A stretch of 5,087 bases of DNA from Candidatus Woesearchaeota archaeon (GTDB taxonomy: Archaea; Nanobdellota; Nanobdellia; Woesearchaeales; GW2011-AR9). The stretch lies in contig JACPIL010000087.1 of NCBI GenBank assembly GCA_016188105.1, forward strand, positions 1-5,087, in the 5' to 3' direction. Of the stretch, positions 4,995 through 5,087 are shown piece after piece. Within the stretch, counting starts at the first letter, position 1. Every line of letters starts with the position of its first letter. The notes under the pieces were generated by a model. The model was not told the DNA's origin. It saw only the letters and a program-made list of their open reading frames with translations, and ran no database searches. The position numbers and the translations under genes were made by a program.

Positions 4995-5087
4995 TTATTT
5001 CTTATTAGCGGTAAATAGTATCCGCCATCGGAAGCTGCGTTCCTGGCTGACTGTGATAGGAATCATTATTGGTGTTGCTGCCATAAT
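4984..5087 (+). CDS. MacB/FtsX-type ABC transporter permease, N-terminal fragment
   Basis: Only the first 34 codons are in the window; the gene continues past the right edge. The visible sequence starts MRFDYFLLAVNSIRHRKL, then a membrane helix SWLTVIGIIIGVAAI. This is the highly characteristic start of MacB-type permeases (short cytosolic amphipathic helix, Arg/Lys-Leu-Arg-Ser, then TM1 with GIIIGVAA). The ATG lies inside the end of the CARDB-like gene (11-bp overlap, different frame), and a weak Shine-Dalgarno-like GGAAG at 4969-4973 sits 10 bases upstream, so translational coupling is likely. With the ATPase it should form a homodimeric mechanotransmission-type ABC complex in the cytoplasmic membrane; the large extracellular MacB domain would be encoded outside the window. 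Confidence 0.9.
   Translation, partial: MRFDYFLLAVNSIRHRKLRSWLTVIGIIIGVAAI

Noticed and set aside
1..5087. CRISPR array, insertion sequence, tRNA or other structured RNA
   Set aside because: No regularly spaced direct repeats, transposase motifs, terminal inverted repeats or tRNA-like cloverleaf were seen, and almost all of the window is coding.

Overview
The window looks like a piece of an archaeal genome, probably from a small-genome DPANN-type lineage (Woesearchaeota/Pacearchaeota-like). It is AT-rich and densely packed. Four of the genes are preceded by canonical archaeal TATA boxes (TTTATAAA or TTATAAAT) centred about 24-31 bases before the start codon, which leaves almost no 5' leader. 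A downstream gene in an operon instead carries a classical GGAGG Shine-Dalgarno site. The host assignment rests on promoter architecture and protein style, because no rRNA or other taxonomic marker is present.

Layout. (1) Bases 2-106 hold the C-terminal end of an unrecognised + strand gene. (2) A divergent pair follows: an Idi-like Nudix hydrolase (-, 120-635) and an endonuclease/exonuclease/phosphatase (EEP) family protein (+, best start 707). They share a 71-bp intergenic region with two back-to-back TATA boxes. (3) A - strand two-gene unit (3359 down to 1384) encodes a GlnD-like nucleotidyltransferase with no HD or ACT domains and a probable C-terminal helical repeat, followed with a 13-bp overlap by a thymidylate-kinase-like P-loop kinase. 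The kinase gene also overlaps the 3' end of the EEP gene tail to tail. (4) Diverging from this unit, a + strand operon (3470 to beyond the window end) encodes a MacB/LolD-type ABC ATPase, a signal-peptide and membrane-anchored protein with two CARDB-like beta-sandwich domains, and the beginning of a MacB/FtsX-type ABC permease.

How they work together. The ABC operon is a coherent envelope machine. ATPase and permease should form a mechanotransmission-type ABC complex, and the CARDB-like protein sits where bacterial MacAB-type systems place the MacA adaptor. The nucleotidyltransferase and kinase genes are tightly coupled and probably act in one process, but neither the substrate nor the target is evident. 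No PII (GlnB) gene is in the window, so classical nitrogen signalling is not supported. The Nudix and EEP proteins are generic phosphohydrolase families and their divergent placement gives only weak evidence of a joint role.

The most notable points are the minimal GlnD-like enzyme with repeat tail and kinase partner, the CARDB protein in a MacB-type operon, and a consistent leaderless/leadered start pattern that shortens two of the open reading frames. No mobile element, CRISPR array, tRNA or rRNA was seen. No stretch longer than about 110 bases is without a gene.
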